DNA of 64,000 nucleotides from positions 3,720,001 through 3,784,000 of the forward strand of contig NC_079242.1 of NCBI RefSeq assembly GCF_028009165.1, written 5' to 3'. The notes under the pieces were generated by a model. The model searched no databases. It was not told the DNA's origin and saw only the letters and a program-made list of their open reading frames with translations. This DNA comes from Akanthomyces muscarius. Lineage: Eukaryota; Ascomycota; Sordariomycetes; Hypocreales; Cordycipitaceae. Positions 1 through 10,624 of the stretch are shown piece by piece. The number at the start of each line of letters is the position of its first letter. The stretch's first letter is position 1. Position numbers and translations under genes: made by a program.

Positions 1-189
1 ACCACCACCACCGCTTCCACCACCACCCAACCAGATGCCACGCTCAACACCTGCCGTGATCCGGCCAAGAAAATCATGGGTAATGATACTGCTAATAGCA
101 ATAATAATACCAACTTTATTCTCACATCGTTCTTGTTTCATTCTCCACCAGATAGCCACTTTAATGGCCACACCTGGCACACACCATGA
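1..189 (+). CDS. possible 3' end of an unrecognised gene (partial)
   Basis: Frame 1 is open from the window edge to a TGA at 187-189, beginning with a Thr/Ser-rich run followed by a CRDPAKKIMG stretch. A GTAATG...CACCAG pair (about 88-151) could also be an intron in the same frame. I do not recognise the protein. The only support is an open frame of 62 codons at the window edge, so this may be chance. Confidence 0.15.
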   Translation, partial: TTTTASTTTQPDATLNTCRDPAKKIMGNDTANSNNNTNFILTSFLFHSPPDSHFNGHTWHTP

Positions 190-296
190 CAATCCCACGG
201 CGAGCAACGAGAGCGTAGCCACACGCCCCCCCGGGTCGGCTTCCCACGGATCCTCTTCGCCGTATGCCGCCAAGTATCTTTTGCACTTCGATGCCA

Positions 297-304
297 TATA
301 AAAG
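297..304 (+). promoter_or_regulatory. TATA box of the serine dehydratase gene
   Basis: TATAAAAG lies about 390 bp before the start codon at 692. It is followed by a strongly pyrimidine-rich stretch (about 430-600, C/T runs), a layout common in strongly expressed fungal genes. The leader would be roughly 350 nt if transcription starts about 30 nt downstream of the box. Start site is inferred. Confidence 0.45.
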
Positions 305-691
305 GTACTTAGCTTTTCCGCGCCTCGTAACCGCACACCTCCGTCGCCGCCCTCGCACCGCCGCCCTCGCTATTTTTTTCTTCGTCTCCCGCCACGGCAG
401 GCCACGCCCACGACTCTCTGACCACCAAAGCAAACGGCCACCTCCCCAACACTCTAGACCTACTTATTCTCGATTTCCCCAGTTTCTTCCTCTCTTCCTC
501 CCTCTCCCTCCTCTACTCCTATTTACATTTTCTCTCTTTCTGTTATCCAATTTCAACCTCTTGGAAAAACAAAACAAGACTATTTTGGTCCTCTAGTCTT
601 CTCCAACACTCGTCAACCGAGTTTCAACACTAATACGTGCCCTCCTCAACGCCCGTATACCCTCACCCACAAACACACGTCTCTTCACATA

Positions 692-1769
692 ATGGGATCT
701 CTCGGTGGTGAAAGCACCCTGCCTTGGGTCAAGACGCCCTGCGTCTACAACACTGCCGTTTCTCGTGCCGTTGGCTGGTGAGTCTTGCTCGTTCCGTTTG
801 CCTGCATAAGCAGCCCACACTAACACCAACAACAGCAACATCTACCTCAAGCTCGACAACCTCCAGCCCTCGGGCTCCTTCAAGTCCCGTGGCATTGGCA
901 ACCTCATGACCCGAGCCGTTGCCCACCACCCCGGCAATGTGCACTTTTACTGTGCTTCCGGCGGCAACGCCGGCCTCGCCTGCGCCACGTCGGCCGTTGC
1001 CCTGGACCGCCCCTGCACCGTCGTCGTGCCCCTCACCACCTCTGAGTTCATGAAGAACAAGCTCATCGCCCTCGGCGCCCACGTCCAGCAGGTCGGCAAG
1101 AACCTCTTCGCCGCCGAGCAGTACGTAAAGCAGGAGCTCGTCGCCAACGACCCCGACGGCGTCTTCGTCCCGCCCTTTGACCACCCGGACATCTGGGACG
1201 GCGCCGCCAGCCTCATCCCCGAGCTCCGCGACCAGATGGACGTCCCCATGGACGCCATTGTCTGCTCCGTCGGCGGCGGCGGCCTCTTCAACGGCCTCAT
1301 GCAGGGCATCGAGACCTTTCCCTGGTCCGGCAACAAGCCCCACGTCGTCGGCGTCGAGACGGCTGGCGCCGACTCGCTCAACGCCTCTCTCGCTGCCAAG
1401 GAACACCTCACCCTTTCCGAAATCACCTCCATCGCCGTCTCCCTTGGCTGCTCCCGCGTCTCCGCCCAGACGTGGAAGTGGGCGCACTACCCCAACACCC
1501 ACAGCATGGTCGTCTCCGACGCCGATGCCGCCATGGCCTGCGTTCGCTTCGCCGACGATGCCCGTCTCCTTGTCGAGGTCTCTTGCGGTGCCGCCCTGGC
1601 TGCAGCTTACCGCGGCGACCTCCGCGACTCTTTGGGCAAGGGTCTGTCCGACGCCGAGTGGGCCCAGAAGAATGTTGTTCTCATCGTTTGCGGTGGCTCC
1701 GGCGTCTCCCTGCAGCTCCTCGACCGCTACGTCCAGGAGTACGGCCCTCAGTCCGCCATCAAAGTCTAG
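692..1769 (+). CDS. L-serine/L-threonine dehydratase (PLP-dependent, catabolic)
   Basis: Deaminates L-serine (and threonine) to pyruvate (or 2-oxobutyrate) and ammonia in amino-acid catabolism; probably cytosolic. Exons are 692-777 and 836-1769, intron 778-835 (GTGAGT...AACAG), giving 339 residues, normal for the fold-type II family that includes yeast CHA1. The PLP Schiff-base lysine is K45 in SGSFKSRG; the substrate/phosphate loop SGGNAGLA is at about 70-77 and the glycine-rich phosphate-binding loop VGGGGLFNG at about 174-182. The exon junction restores the family sequence through the LKLDNLQPSGSFKSRG motif, which fixes the splice site and the ATG. Third codon positions are strongly C-biased, suggesting high expression. 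Convergent with the MHF1 gene. Alternative identity: a threonine-preferring dehydratase of the same family. Confidence 0.93.
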
Positions 1770-3337
1770 GGATGCCATGCCTACTCAATCCTATACCCCA
1801 TTTTCAAAGAGCTTGACCACTCTTTTTCCTTTTCACGACACTTTCGACGACACATCTCTCCCGGAACTCGATTTCTTTCCTTTTCTTCTTCAACTAATGA
1901 CGAGAGATCACCTACGACGACCATGATTCGGAGCCGCGAGGCATCACTATTCGACGACAACCGTCTACTTTGTGCTCACCGTGAGCACCGAAAACACCCC
2001 ACCGGAATGGAAAGAACTTTTAGAGAAAGATTTGTTGCTTTTTTGTTTTTCATCTTTGCATTTTTGTGTGTCTGCGAGACACAAAACCACTGGCAGGCGT
2101 TTTTTTCTTGCTTCGTTTTCCTCTTTTCATCTTAGGTATTAATGCGGACAAAGACCGTTCAGAGTCTTGGATTTAAATGTCGCGGTTTAACTACTACGAG
2201 CATTTCTGGGACCAATGTTTTCCATACTCACTCAGCATTTCATCTGCAGGGCTGGATCCCTCAGAAGCATTTATTTTACGACAAAAGGAGGGTTGGAGGA
2301 AAAGGGATACCCCTTTGTTTTACGATTTACGATTTATGATATACGATATAGAGATACCCCCCATAGAGAGGACTTGGTCTGACGGAGGATAGACCGCAAC
2401 GAGAGACTTTCGCGAGCCTGAAACACGGCTCGCACGACTTTTTTTTCCTTTGGAATTCCTTCTTCTTTTATTTAGTTAATAAAAGTGACGCCCGTGTAGA
2501 AATGTGTCGCACGAAGACCGATTTAAATGTTCTCTGGATAAATAAGGAGAATCTAGGATGGGTGGTTTTGCGTCTGTCGTCGATGACAGGCACAAGCCAT
2601 CCTAAAATATCGGTCGACGACGTAAGACTTAACCTTGCATGTTGTTGTTTGTCTGCACGCCCCCTTGTTATCGAGATAGGAAAACGAGGTTAGATAGCGG
2701 GATGCTTGGAAGGGGGGGGGGAGTGTTATCGGTCGCGCGGGGGCTGAGCGTGTGGGGAGTGCTCACGTTTGACAGGGCTATATCGGGGTGTGCATCTCGG
2801 TTTGGGGATATTTAGGCTTTTTCTGTTTGCTAATGAAAGAGATAACATTGGTCTATTCTGAGAGATGAACCTTGTGTGACGCAGATAGGAAGCGTTGCCC
2901 TGGCTTGCCGCGCCTCTGATATCAGTGACTCAGAACTTTCCCGGTCACCGCAACGATTACGGGTTGCCAGAGCGAAAAGGAAACAAGAAAAAAGTCAATT
3001 CGTATCCAGGAATAAACAAACAAGGGAATGACATGTGTCATTGGTCGCTGGAAATACGTGTACGACTCGAGATACGGAGATCGGCCGTGTCTGGACCCTT
3101 GATGTTGCTCCCATACCTTTGTCTTTGACGCTCCGACTCGGACGCTTATCGCCGCCTTCATGATAGCCAACCGCGTTTGCGCAGCATGCTTCCGAGACAT
3201 GCTTTTTGGTTTACTTTCCCCTTGTTTACCTTTTGTATTACTTTTTTATAAAATAAAAAAAAATCACTAAAATCATTCACAAAGAAAAGATCATCAATTC
3301 GTTATCGTAGCAAAAGGCATTGGATGAAACAGCCATC
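1770..3337. other. intergenic region, no gene seen
   Basis: Holds the presumed 3' UTRs of the converging serine dehydratase and MHF1 genes. It contains short low-complexity patches: a TACGAT/TTACGAT-like direct repetition around 2315-2350 and a G run near 2712. Open frames here are short, start-poor and unlike proteins. I see no RNA gene. Confidence 0.5.
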
Positions 3338-3882
3338 TCACCGCCCCGATATCCTCGTCGCACCTCCACGCCCCCTTCCTCGTCCTCCTCGTCCTCCTCT
3401 CCCCGACGACGCCGCAGCGCCAGCCGGCTTGCGCACGCCACGCTCCGTCTTGCGCTCGTCAATGTACTCCTTCATGAGCTGCTGCAGATCCGGGTTCTTG
3501 CGCGCCAGCAGCAGCACGTCCTCGGTGGTGACGACGCTGCGGGCGGCGTGGTTGGCAAACGACTCGAGGTCGATGGCGACATTCTCTGCAGTTGAAAAGA
3601 AGAATAAGAATTAAACTATAATCCAGCGAAATCGAGCGAAGCGAGGAAAAGAAAATACCGATTTGGGTCCAGACGAGCTCGGTCAGGGCACCGATGAACT
3701 GGGGCGTCGCGTTGCGGTTGCGGCGCATGCACTCCTCGTCGACGATTTGCCCGACGGCGTACCAGAGCGCTGACTTGAGACGCTGTTTTTCTCTTCTTGT
3801 TAGCCACCACCGCCATCCGCTCTCGAGGTTTCTGCAGTAATGGAGCTCTTACATCTCTGTCGTCTTCTATTGTGTCGGCCAT
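3338..3882 (-). CDS. mhf1: MHF1/CENP-S histone-fold protein
   Basis: Inner-kinetochore and Fanconi-pathway histone-fold protein that pairs with MHF2/CENP-X, binds DNA and helps FANCM/Fml1 remodel stalled forks. Three exons on the minus strand: 3882-3853, 3782-3659 and 3585-3338, with introns ending CAG in both cases and a GGCTAAC branch site in the first. The 133-residue product shows the diagnostic ALWYAVGQIVDEE helix, the NATPQFIGALTELVWTQIENV segment and a final histone-fold helix (residues about 11-95). The last 25 residues are an RG/RGG-rich basic tail with Ala/Ser linkers. The partner MHF2 is not in this window. Gene is short and easily missed because exon 1 encodes only ten residues. 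Confidence 0.9.
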
Positions 3883-4361
3883 TGTACTTGCTCTTTTTTT
3901 TCTCTCAGTATGAGCGGGTGCTGTCGTTGCAGATTGGCCGTGCTGTTTGATGGTGCTTTGAAGAAACGCACCACCCCGCGACGCGTCTTTCGACGTGGGG
4001 TCACGTTAAAGTGCTTCGGCCACGGCGAAAGAGAAGCGGCCTGCGGCCCGCTACAAGAGATACCAAAATAAAAAAAGGCGGAAAATACGACCGGTGAAAT
4101 GGTGAGGAACAAGGAAAGAAATCCAAATCTGTATTTGAAACTAAAAACAGTGCCCTACTAATTCCTACTGAAGACTATCCATATGACAAGTCTTTAGCCT
4201 ACTAGAGCGGCGCGCCTTTTCCCCCCACCTGCACGGCGGGCGGCTTGTTGCATCCAACTACATTCACCAGCCGGGAAAGGTCTCAGAAATCGTGACAAAC
4301 TATTTGCACACTGCTAGTCATGCTCACATTAATTATCATCTATGTACAGACATCATGGCCG
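3883..4361. other. intergenic region, no gene seen
   Basis: Upstream region of the MHF1 gene and downstream region of the WSC peroxidase gene, both on the minus strand. No TATA box stands out upstream of 3882 and no additional coding signal is visible. Confidence 0.5.
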
Positions 4362-7251
4362 TTAGCTACCCGGCCCCGTTCCCTTCTCCGGCGCCGGCGC
4401 CGGCGGCGGGGGTGGGGGCGGCGTCACCGGTGGCTTCTTCTTATACACGGACAACCGGTTCGAGCCACCGCAGTACTCGACGTTGCTTCCCGCGCACAGC
4501 ATGACGCACTCGCCCTTGGGAGCTACCGCCGATGAGGCCGCCAACGCATTGCCGCAGTAGCACTCGCGGCCGTACTCGGTACCAAAGTACTCGTAGTCTT
4601 TGCAAAACGTCCCGCAAGCTTCATTCGTCATGTTATCCGCCGCCGTGGACGTATCCGCAAGCGCACGCGTGGCATTGCCCTCCGTCTGACACCCGACTAG
4701 CACAAAATTACCCGCTGCCGGGGGCTGCTCGGGTGCGCCGCCAGTAATGTTGGGATTCATGTACAGCTCCAGGCGGTTACTGGCGCCACAGTACTCAAAT
4801 TGGTCTCCCCCGCAGGTCATGTTGCAATCGGTGAGCGGCGCCGTCTTGCTGTCATCAGCGAGGAAGCTGCCGCAGTAGCACTCGGTGCCGTACTCGGTAC
4901 CAAAGTAACGATAAGTCTTGCAATAATCGGCGCACATTTCATTGGTCATTGCCGGGGATGAGCTGCCGCCGCTGTTAAGAGCGCGATTTGTGGGTGGCTC
5001 GGCCCAGCACCCAACCATGGTGTAGGGCGCGATCGTGGGCTTGTGTGCGAGCGTACCCGTGGGCGTGGTGATGCTGGCCGTGGTCGAGAACAGCTCCAGG
5101 CGGTTGCCGGCGCCGCAGTACTCAGTGGGATCGCCGCCGCAGGGCATGTTGCACTGCTCGAGCGGTGCAGCCTTGGATTCGGCGCCAAGAGAGTTGCCGC
5201 AGTAGCCTAGAGTTTGCATTAGCCTGGGTATAAATCGTTGTGTATGGCATTACAAAAAGACGCAGAAGAGTAGTAAAAGTGAACTCACATTCGCGGCCGT
5301 ATTCGGTGCCCCAGTAGTTGTAGCTCTTGCAGAATGCCAGGCACTTTTCATTCGTCATGGTGTCGTCAGCAGTGAAGGCACCAGACAGGGCTCGGATGCT
5401 ACCCTCAGCCCAGCAAGACAGCATGGTATAGCCGCCAAGCGCAGTCTTGTGCGTAGGAGTGGGAGCAGGCGTGGGCGTAGAGGGCGGCGTGGAGCTCGGG
5501 GGAGTAGGCGAAGTGGAATTGTCAGTTGGCCCTGGCGTCGGGGTAGGACTAGGAGTAGGGTCGACAAATACTGAGACTAGAGGCGAAGCTGGATCAGCGG
5601 TCCTGGCGCGATTGGCCAGGTTCAGGGAGCGGTTGCTCTTAGTGTTGCAAGACATGGGGTTTTGGAAAGAAGAGCAAGATCCGCCAATGTCAGTAACGCC
5701 GTTGAAAGAATCAAACGCGTCACCGCTGTTCAATTCAACAAAAGACTGGTACGCCATGCCGCCTTCAATACTATGTTCGACCTCGAACAAAGTGTATCGG
5801 CCCACACATTGTCCCTTTGTCATGTCCAACGTGGTAGAGCTGATCTTGGGAACAGGACTGTCCTTTTGCGCCGTCTTATAGTGAATTGTGGCCTTGGCGC
5901 CGTTGACGACGGCATCATTGCGCACAGCAGCGACGAGGGTCGTGGCTCCAGTAGAGCCCAGAATACAGCTCTGTGGCTTCTGGAAGAGAATCGTGTCCTG
6001 AATGGGGAAGCCGTGACCGTTGTTGTCGGCTGTCTGCTTGGTGCCGTCGGCATGGTTGATGACAACGGTGAAAGAGGAAATGCCGGTGTTGACGGGAATC
6101 TTGGCGTCAATGGGAAAGAATCCAAAAGTGTCATCAAAGCCCTTGCCGAGGCCATGAATGCTGGCCGTGATGCCGCAGCCGTTATTTCCGCACTCGGACT
6201 GACCGTTGCGGTTCTTGTACGTAATGGTGAGATCCTTAATACTGCCTTGGGGAAGATCAGTGGTCTTGACGCGGATATAGCCGGAAAAGTGCAAGTTGGC
6301 ACCGCCGTCGGCGAGGAGGAGCTGCAAGTCGACAGGCTTGACCTTGTATGGGACAATGGGCTCTGTCAGGTTGACGCCGGCGGGGACAACCTCAATCATT
6401 TTCTGGAGCACATTCTTGCAGACCTCTTTAAACTTGGTGTTGTCGCGCAGAGTTTCCATGGTCTTGTTGCCATCCGAGTCGAAAACTTTAAAGTCAGAAT
6501 TTTTGTTAATCTTGACCGCGGGTCCGACAACGAGTGGGTTGGTGGTGGTGCCGTCCAGGTATTCGGTGACAACCTTATTGTCAAAAGCCGCAGGAGTGCT
6601 GTCACTACCACCCAAACCGTTGTTGAGCCTGGCGTCGGGTACGATTTCGGGAAATTCAGTGTTGTGGACGCCACCGAGTGTGTGGCCGCAAGCCGTGACC
6701 TGAATCATTTCCACATTGTTGAAGCCCATGCGATCAAACTGCTGCTTGAACATTGTAGCAGAGTTCTGCGGCTGCGGAACACCAGGATTGCCAGCCTCTG
6801 TGGCATCGACTCTTCCGCCACGAACGGGAATGATGGGGCCGCCGCACGAGCGCACCGAGGCATACACACCAGCGGCAATCAGATCCGAAAGACTAGTCCG
6901 CGGAGAGACGTACTTGGACATAAATTCCAGCGTCGTCTTGTGTCCCGGACCGGTATTGTCGCCATTGTCGAGTTCGTACTGCAGCGAGCCATCGAGGCCA
7001 CCGGTCTTGAAGTATGTATTCGCAGTCGACATGTCGTGGAAGCCGACGCGGAGCCACTCGGCCGCATTTTGGCGACCCGGCCCAGAGGCTTCGTTGGTGC
7101 AAGGGGAGACGGTATCGGAGAACTTGCGCGCCTTGAAGGAGCTGAGTTGGTACATGATCTCCTCGAGGTCGTCGGTCGCGGCAGGCCATGTCGGGTCGGC
7201 GGCGGCCAAGCTAGCCAGCGCCAGCAAGGCCAGAGCCACGGACTTGATCAT
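4362..7251 (-). CDS. secreted haem peroxidase fused to three WSC domains
   Basis: Predicted secreted haem peroxidase tethered to carbohydrate-binding WSC modules. Exons 7251-5289 and 5206-4362 (intron 5288-5207, GTGAGT...CTCTAG) encode 935 residues. Order: signal peptide 1-18; peroxidase domain with distal Arg68 and His72 in EWLRVGFHDM and proximal His190 in ACGHTLGG; a beta-rich middle region (about 300-560); a Pro/Thr/Ser linker; then three WSC repeats of about 85 residues, each with the conserved Cys pattern (YxxxGTEYGxECYCG, CGGxxxEYCG, NRLEL); and a proline-rich tail. The intron falls inside the first WSC domain. The ATG at 7251 is chosen because it starts the signal peptide; the codon at 7264-7266 is TTG. 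Likely works on the cell wall or extracellular polymers; substrate is not deducible. Confidence 0.92.
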
Positions 7252-8009
7252 TTTGAAATATGACAAGATGTGTAAAGGAGTCTGCCAGATCGAAACCGAA
7301 GCTCAGAAGGAATTGCGATTTTTTGGGCCGCGAGGGAAAAGTATGTCACAGCGGGTGCGCTTGGACCGGTATGGCACGAGAGCCCGAGGACAAAGCGAGA
7401 CACATCAACGCTTTATGTAAAGAGCGAGAGCTGCGAGAACAAAACAATAGAACGAATGCAGAAGGTGGCAGCAGGATCTGCGTGCATATTGACGAAGAAG
7501 AGAAGCGAGTAAAGGTGAGGCGGATGTAACAAGCCTGACCATGGAGGCGACAGCGGCTTGGCTTGGTGGGACGAATGCACAAAGCAAATACGGGCGACAT
7601 GCAACAGTGCAGCAGAGCGAAAAAAGCCTGTGCACAGCGCGTGGGATTCACCGTAGGACCAGGGTGTCTGCATGCAGCTTTGCCACTCTGGCATATGCAG
7701 GTGCATCTATACGAGACATGATGGATGCCGAATGGTCGTCTGCTGCACCCTAGAGGTGACGGTGACGGTGCGGCTGGCCGTGTACCTCTAGCATCTACTG
7801 GTAGATTGTGTTAATGGTCAGGCCATGGTCGGCCAAGATCGCGCTGAACGGCTATGATTCCACGGCCTGATCCGGAGTCTGTTGCGGGAGTGGCTTGAGC
7901 TTTCGTCCGAAGGCAGCTGATGGATTAGATGAAATGCATGAGGGCTGAAATGCAGACTGTGCCGATGGGCCATTGCTTGTCTGTTTGGCTGGGAGGAGAG
8001 GATTTACTT
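7252..8009. other. upstream region of the WSC peroxidase gene
   Basis: Contains the promoter of the minus-strand peroxidase. Short open frames on both strands have no protein-like composition. I see no clear TATA box or RNA gene. Confidence 0.4.
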
Positions 8010-8333
8010 TTACAGGGGCACGCAGTGCTGTGGCACCAGATAGCGCATGCCTTGTAGCGCCATACACCGCTGTAAGAGTGCTGCCTTACCATCGGTTGCA
8101 AGTCTCAGCAGATCTCTCACCTTGAGGTCTGTGCTTTTTGGTACTCGCCGTTTGCCAGCCTCCTTCATCTCTTCACGGACAAAATTGGCATCACCTTTGT
8201 TGTCAATTCCCGCACCATCCTCGAGCTGAAAAACCATGGACTGAAATACAGAGAATTCACTCAACCCCGCACCAGCCAATTCGATCCTTGCAGCGCGGAC
8301 CAAACTCCCTTCTGCATCGATGGAGACCTAGAT
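8010..8333 (-). pseudogene. unrecognised coding relic or isolated exon
   Basis: Starting just after an AATCTAG acceptor-like signal, an open frame runs from about 8330 to the stop at 8010. It encodes a protein-like stretch beginning VSIDAEGSLVRAARIEL and containing FQLEDGAGIDNKGDANFV and EEMKEAGKRRVPK. It has no ATG at its beginning (the codon at 8303 is TTG), and the upstream DNA is interrupted by stops in all minus frames. I read it as a terminal exon or fragment of a decayed gene. Family not recognised. Confidence 0.3.
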
Positions 8334-8526
8334 TGCAATAGCTCAAGATCCAGGCTGCCACGCTGCTACAGACCAAGCCGAGCTCGATGCAATGCAACCC
8401 TACAACGTCGACGTAGTGGATAATCAGAATGCTGCCATTGGATCACCGGAAAGATATTCAGGTCTGGGCATTGTAAAAGAACCCTGGACCATAATCCTCT
8501 TCATGCGAAAGACATCGCATTCGCTA

Positions 8527-8820
8527 CTAAACAGGCAGCTGCTGTTCTCGATGCAACATTTGCAATGCTGACTTCAATACTATTACCAATGGCTTACAAG
8601 TTGGTTCAATCCAAGAGAATTGCTCTTGTCTAGGCCCTCGGCAATGAAGGCTTTCGTCATAAACTGGCCCCATCTCTGCAGCATGGCGCTCTTGGCTGTA
8701 CACTTGCACGACACAGCCCCGGAACCCCGGTACGCTGCGTGCGACCAGCCCTGTCGGTGCAATGGGAATTCTGCTCCTCCAAAGAAACAATAGCTTGCAT
8801 CGCTGATCTGTCAAGCCCAC
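8527..8820 (-). pseudogene. second unrecognised coding relic
   Basis: A minus-strand open stretch with amino-acid composition more protein-like than its surroundings (for example GLVARSVPGFRGCVVQVY and GPVYDESLHC). No convincing start codon or partner exon is present. It lies between the relics at 8.0-8.3 and 9.3-9.7 kb and may belong to the same broken gene. Weak support. Confidence 0.2.
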
Positions 8821-9298
8821 AGAGGTCGCGTTTCACTCGACGTCACTTCTACCTCGGTCGCGCGAGTATCGTCATAACGACTCACCTTGGGTCACTCCAA
8901 CAACGTATCCAGGCCCATCCCGGCCCATCCCGGCCCTTGCGCAAGACATACCAGATTCCGTTCCGTCACCCCCCTTTGCCAATGTGCGCCGCAAGCCTGC
9001 CCGGATTATCTCTCGCGCTGATACCATATCTACACCATGAGTGGCCAACACTCTGATGTGTCGCCGAGTGTGAGCTTTGGCGGTCTCAGAGCATGCAAAT
9101 CAAACATGTGACGATCGCATCGTGTCGGGCTTCCTCTGGCCAAACCAATGTTATTTCCCCAAACTGTGCACAGGAAAGCTGGGATATTCCCCAGTGATAC
9201 CAATACGACGGTAGCAGTTTGTTTGTAGGTGGAAGCATTCTTTTTAACCTGCCAGTGTGCTCAAAATCCCGATCAACGTTAAAGGACTCGATCCCTCT

Positions 9299-9700
9299 CT
9301 ATATGCCGTCTGTGTTGACGGCAACGGAAATGTTGACTAGCTCGCAGCGCCGGAGAGCAGCATAACATTTCGGCATGAGGGTATCAACGGCAATTTTGAA
9401 GTGCCCAAGATATCCCACGTGATCGCCAGTGTACAAGCTCGCGTCTACAGCGATGACATGCGATGCATCGTTTAGTATCGACTCCATACTTGGCCTGTCG
9501 ACATGAGGCACACACCGACAACCATGGCCGGACCCATTTCGTTACACCACTGCCTATCCTGGTCTGTTTGCGCATCCTCTTCGGGATCGACATCTGCAGA
9601 GTCATCGCGCTCGAGGAAGAAGGATTGAAATGCTGGCGACACATCGGCAGGGCGCTGATCGGCGTACTCTGGATTCTCAGTGCCAGGTACGGGCGAGTGG
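9299..9700 (-). pseudogene. frame-broken coding relic
   Basis: Two adjacent minus-strand frames both look like real protein. The first (about 9690-9480) reads through ADVSPAFQSFFLERDDSADV, PEEDAQTDQDRQWCNEMG and VVGVCLMSTG before a stop. The second, shifted by one base at about 9500, continues with SILNDASHVIAVDASLYTG and DHVGYLGHFKIAVDTLMP to the stop at 9299. The simplest reading is one gene split by a frameshift. An intron (GTATGG, TACTAAAC branch, TGTAG) is also conceivable here, but it would replace the protein-like second frame with another. Family not recognised. Confidence 0.4.
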
Positions 9701-10520
9701 AGCTACCCTTTTGTCAAAATTCACAAAATCAACTTTTGGCTAAGTTTAAGATGGCGGCACCCTCCTTAGTTACCTATAAATGCCCGCGTACCGGCACACC
9801 ACCCCCACATACAAAACTTTGGTATAAGCGTACTAATAAAAATTAATTTAACATATATATGATTAGAAGTGCATTACTCGAAAATGACTTCTTACAACTT
9901 GTCTTGAGTAGTGGGGCTGAAACTGCCACGGTATCGTTAGTGCTGCGATTGTAGATACAGCAGGGATTATTAGACATATCTTGAAGACTATGGGGATATC
10001 GCGGCGCGATCGAAATGCGGAGCGCAGTATGGAGTTTAGTGGCTCCGGCAATGGAGGCCGACATGCGAGTGGTATCATGGACGCCCGCTCAGCACTTTAC
10101 AGCTTAACGCAAGTAGATGTAATCAATGTGGCTGCCGCTGCCAGGCTGCTTTTTAGGCAGCGGTAGAGAAGAATATGTGCCGCGCTGTCGGGCAGGCTGA
10201 GAAGAGAAAGGTCTTGGGAACCAGGAGCTGAGGGAGGCCAGGGTATTTCGAAGAAAGGGCACCACCCAAATCTGTGGTGGTGTCCCGAAATAGCCTCAGC
10301 CGTGTTCCTGCCGGTCCAGTTCAAGTCGGAGTTGTCAGTCTATTTGAAATACCAACCCAATGCTGCGTAACCAGTCAGATTACCACCAAGGCCAACCAAG
10401 GTCGTGATTTCTGCCAAGCCTGAGGAGACAAGTGCGTTTTGTATGCAGCCAAGCAGCCAGCTCAGCAACCTTGAAGGGGAGGCCTGATTTACTCCCACAC
10501 GAAAATGGGCAGAAAGAGAT
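9701..10520. other. intergenic region, no gene seen
   Basis: Several short open frames occur but none resembles a protein or links by plausible introns. It includes an A/T-rich patch around 9830-9860. Confidence 0.4.
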
Positions 10521-10524
10521 TCCC

Positions 10525-10531
10525 TATATAA
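10525..10531 (+). promoter_or_regulatory. TATA box of the following membrane-protein gene
   Basis: TATATAA sits about 100 bp upstream of the ATG at 10625, a typical distance allowing a leader of about 65 nt. No other core element is evident. Confidence 0.45.
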
Positions 10532-10624
10532 CAAACGGGGGATGGCTGAGAATGTGCTCTTCTCATCACCAATCATCGATTTCGTGTATGTGCTAGTTTA
10601 CACCCTTGATTCCCTCACTAGCCA

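Noticed and set aside
729..1778. 349-codon open frame antisense to the serine dehydratase
   Set aside because: It mirrors the codon bias of the real gene (GC-rich third positions remove stops) and has repetitive Gly/Val/Ala/Asp composition with no family features.
4457..4466. GGTTCGAGCC resembling a tRNA B box
   Set aside because: It lies inside the third WSC domain's coding sequence and there is no matching A box or cloverleaf pairing nearby.
5662..7263. 533-codon open frame on the plus strand across the peroxidase gene
   Set aside because: Antisense shadow; the minus-strand product has a signal peptide, catalytic residues and domain matches, the plus-strand one has none.
7264..7266. Upstream in-frame start for the WSC peroxidase
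   Set aside because: The codon is TTG, not ATG, and would put five residues before the natural signal peptide.
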